From contig NZ_LRRB01000111.1 in assembly GCF_001646865.1 (NCBI RefSeq), positions 46,539 through 110,538 on the forward strand: 64,000 bases of DNA. Reading direction: 5' to 3'. The translations under genes were made by a program, and so were the position numbers. Under the pieces are notes generated by a model that did no database searches, had not been told where the DNA came from, and worked only from the letters and a program-made list of their open reading frames with translations. Shown piece by piece: positions 61,965 through 64,000 of the stretch (positions are counted from its first letter, which is position 1; every line of letters starts with the position of its first letter). This DNA comes from Aldersonia kunmingensis (lineage in GTDB: Bacteria; Actinomycetota; Actinomycetes; Mycobacteriales; Mycobacteriaceae).

Positions 61965-62576
61965 GTGAAGTTGGCCGAGTGGGCGCGGGCGAACGGTGTG
62001 CATCCACAAACTGCGTACCGGTGGTTCCGCGAAGATCGGATGCCGGTGCCTGCTCGTCAGTTGGAGTCGGGCACGATCTGGGTGGAGACACCTGCGGCCG
62101 ATGTGTCCGGGAAAACTGTGGTGTACGCCCGGGTCACCTCATACGACCAGCGTGCCGATCTCGATCGGCAGGTCGCTCGGCTGACCGACTGGGCGACTTC
62201 GAACGGGCACACGGTCGGTGAGGTCGTGACCGAGGTCGGGTCCGGGCTGAACGGCAAGCGGCCGAAGTTGCGGCGGATTCTGTCTGACCCTTCTGCTTTG
62301 GTGGTCGTCGTGGAGCATCGGGATCGGTTGGCGCGCTTCGGGGTCGAGCATCTCGAAGCGGCGCTGTCTGCCCACGGACGCCAGCTGATCGTGGCCGATC
62401 CGGGTGAGACCACCGACGATCTGGTGCGGGACATGATCGAGGTACTCACCTCGATGTGCGCGCGCCTGTATGGCCGCCGCGGCGCACGGAATCGGGCGAT
62501 GCGGGCCGTGACCGCCACCAGGCACTACGAAGCTCCCGAGGAGGTGCCTGCTGGTGGCCAGGTTCGAGATCCCTGA
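61965..62576 (+). CDS. tnpA: IS607 TnpA serine recombinase (catalytic Ser replaced by Thr)
   Basis: 203 residues from the GTG at 61965 (VKLAEWARANG), the usual IS607 start. An N-terminal MerR-like helix-turn-helix (VHPQTAYRWFREDRMPVPAR) precedes the resolvase domain. The nucleophile motif, normally YARVSS, reads YARVTSYDQ: the residue equivalent to the catalytic Ser is Thr58, with Ser59 next to it. The rest of the active site, VVVEHRDRLARFG with its arginines, is intact. The enzyme should cut and rejoin DNA for transposition; the Thr may cripple it unless Ser59 substitutes. Confidence 0.9.
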   Translation: MKLAEWARANGVHPQTAYRWFREDRMPVPARQLESGTIWVETPAADVSGKTVVYARVTSYDQRADLDRQVARLTDWATSNGHTVGEVVTEVGSGLNGKRPKLRRILSDPSALVVVVEHRDRLARFGVEHLEAALSAHGRQLIVADPGETTDDLVRDMIEVLTSMCARLYGRRGARNRAMRAVTATRHYEAPEEVPAGGQVRDP

Positions 62577-64000
62577 CGGTTGGATTGTGCAGGCGTATCG
62601 GTTCGCGCTCGATCCGACACCGCGCCAGGAACGTGCGTTTCGCTCGCACGCCGGGGCAGCCCGCAAGGCGCACAACACGATGCTGGCCGCGGCGATGGCG
62701 GTGATGGGTCAGCGGGCCGCGGAACGTTCCTACGGTGTGGCCGAATCGGAGTTGACACCGGCGATGAACTGGTCGCTGGCGGGGCTGCGCCGGGAGTGGA
62801 ACCGCCGAAAACACGATGTGGCGCCGTGGTGGGCGCAGAACTCGAAAGAGGCCTACAACACCGGCCTCGACGCTCTGGCGCGCGTCTGGACGCGTGGCGA
62901 AAGTCCCGCAAAGGCGAGCGCGCTGGGAGGGCGGTCGGTTTCCCCAAGTTCAAGTCCGCGCGCGCCCGCCGGTCGGTGCGGTTCACCACCGGCACGATCC
63001 GGATCGAGGCCGACCGGCACCACCTGACCCTGCCCAGGCTGGGACGGATCAAGACGCACGAGTCCACCAGGAAGCTCGCCCGGCGGGTCGACGTGGGTAC
63101 CGCACGGATTCTGTCCGCGACTCTGAGTGAGGACTCCTCGGGCTGCTGGCACGCCTCGTTCCAGACAATCGTGCAACGCGCTGCCGAAGTCCCCGCACAC
63201 GTCGGCGCTGCGGAGGCGGTGGTCGGGGTCGATGTCGGCGTACGGGACCTGCTGGTAGTCGCGACTCCGGACGGTCGCGCGGTCGCGCGGGTCGCGGCCC
63301 CGAAAGGGTTGGCGGCGGAGCAGCATCGGCTGCGGGTGTTGCAGCGGCGCGCGGCCCGGCAGCGGGGGCCCTACGACCCGGTGACCAAGACCCGCAGGCA
63401 GGCGTCGAAGCGGTGGACCAGGACGCAACGCCGCATCGGGTGTGTCCACACGCATGCGGCCGCGGTGCGCCGCGACGTGATGCACAAAGCCACCACCGTC
63501 CTGGCCCAACAGCATCGGGTGATCGTGGTGGAGACGTTGAACGCCTTCGGGATGCGCAGCGCCGGTGGTGCCTACAAGCGCGGATTGAATCGCGCCCTGG
63601 CCGATGCCACGCTCGCGCAGGTACGAACGATGCTGCGGTACAAGACCTGTTGGTACGGTTCGCTTTTGGTCGAAGCCGACCGCTTCTATCCGTCGTCGAA
63701 ACTGTGCTCGGCATGTGGGAGGCGAAAGCCAAACCTCACCCTTGCCGATCGGGTATTCCAGTGTGATGACTGCGGTTTCGAGGTCGATCGGGATCTCAAT
63801 GCCGCAATCAACCTCGCCCGACTCGGCGATACCTGCCCGGGTGAATCGAGTCCCGCCGGGAGTGGCCCGGTGGCAGGACGTGGAGCCAGCCGTGAGACCG
63901 AGCCCGCGCAAGCGGGCGACGCAAGAGGCGACGAAGCGTCAACCCCCGGCACCGCCACCCAGCGGATCGGACGGGGACCGCCTTACCGCAAGGCGAGGCT
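62554..64000 (+). pseudogene. tnpB: TnpB RNA-guided nuclease, frameshifted and cut by window edge
   Basis: GTG at 62554 with GAGGAGG upstream, overlapping tnpA by 23 bp. The first frame gives QAYRFALDPTPRQERAFRSH and AYNTGLDALARV; a single-base deletion near 62884 moves the rest to another frame, DAWRKSRKGERAGR and VGFPKFKS. All RuvC parts are then present: GVDVGVRDLLVVA (Asp), VVETLNAFGM (Glu), zinc ribbon CSACGRRK..CDDCGF, and VDRDLNAAINLARLG (Asp). The frame is still open at 64000. TnpB is the omegaRNA-guided ancestor of Cas12. The frameshift is a sequencing or biological lesion; no slippery site is evident. Confidence 0.85.

Larger units (their letters stand above)
61940..64000 (+). mobile_element. 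IS607-type insertion sequence, right end beyond window
   Basis: A serine-recombinase tnpA followed by an overlapping tnpB is the IS607 layout. The left end must lie between the FAD dehydrogenase start (61865) and tnpA (61965); the exact boundary is not visible since IS607 elements have no long terminal inverted repeats and make no target duplication. The right end, which in such elements encodes the tnpB-associated omegaRNA, is cut by the window edge. Confidence 0.85.

Noticed and set aside
62884..62890. Programmed ribosomal frameshift in tnpB
   Set aside because: No slippery heptamer or downstream structure is obvious at the shift, and the consensus around it is restored by adding one G, so a deletion is simpler.
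1..64000. CRISPR array or rRNA operon
   Set aside because: No regularly spaced identical repeats with unique spacers were seen, and no 16S/23S/5S signature sequences; the palindromic repeats are dispersed, not arrayed.

Overview
The window is high-GC actinobacterial DNA from a mycolic-acid-bearing member of the Mycobacteriales (Corynebacteriales), most like a Nocardia or Rhodococcus relative. The pointers are mycothiol synthase (mshD), an antigen-85-type mycolyltransferase/esterase, a DesA-type acyl-ACP desaturase, LmeA, an LCP cell-wall ligase, R2lox, many GTG/TTG starts, and gene order. From about 7.5 kb to 62 kb the backbone follows, with insertions, the block known in M. tuberculosis as Rv0785-Rv0824c: desA, dus, LCP, phoU, pstB, mshD, glnR, lmeA, thiX, cysA2, sseC2, Rv0813c-like, pabC-like, ygfZ, DUF3073, purM, purF, SCP-like, purL, M18 peptidase, purQ, purS, MBL hydrolase, FAD dehydrogenase. 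The synteny statement is from memory.

Layout. 0-7.4 kb: a 5'-truncated LuxR regulator, an MFS exporter, a Glu-Asp-Phe tRNA cluster, an orphan gamma-butyrolactone-receptor-like TetR, CorA, tRNA-Lys, a secreted DUF3089 hydrolase and an MmcQ/YjbR protein. 7.5-23 kb: desaturase, dihydrouridine synthase, LCP protein, phosphate uptake (phoU, and pstSCAB behind a PHO box of two 11-bp-spaced repeats), nitrogen regulator GlnR with mycothiol synthase, LmeA/thioredoxin, and a sulfur operon headed by a polycysteine leader peptide. 23-28 kb: cutinase-like protein, FABP/nitrobindin-fold protein, an AbiEi/DUF559 gene between two copies of a palindromic repeat, and a tandem duplication of a secreted-protein gene that carried a piece of cydC with it. 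28-34 kb: cydABDC (cytochrome bd and its assembly exporter). 34-49 kb: PLP lyase, YgfZ, MOSC, asparaginase, DUF3073, purM, a TetR/hydrolase pair, lipase, purF, a DUF3533 membrane protein, and the purL-SCP-GNAT operon. 49-55.3 kb: a gene graveyard with frameshifted copies of purL tail, SCP and GNAT, two frameshifted secreted-protein genes and a decayed lipoprotein around one intact ClC-family gene. 55.3-62 kb: M18 aminopeptidase, MarR, R2lox, purSQ, MBL hydrolase, FAD dehydrogenase. From about 61.9 kb an IS607-type element (serine recombinase plus frameshifted TnpB) runs off the end.

Functionally the window joins de novo purine synthesis (purF, M, L, Q, S), phosphate, nitrogen and sulfur control, envelope building, and low-oxygen respiration. 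The most unusual signals are a five-copy family of intergenic palindromic repeats associated with the AbiEi/DUF559 gene, two independent segmental duplications with decaying remnants, and a long hairpin in the cydA leader. No rRNA genes and no CRISPR array were seen.
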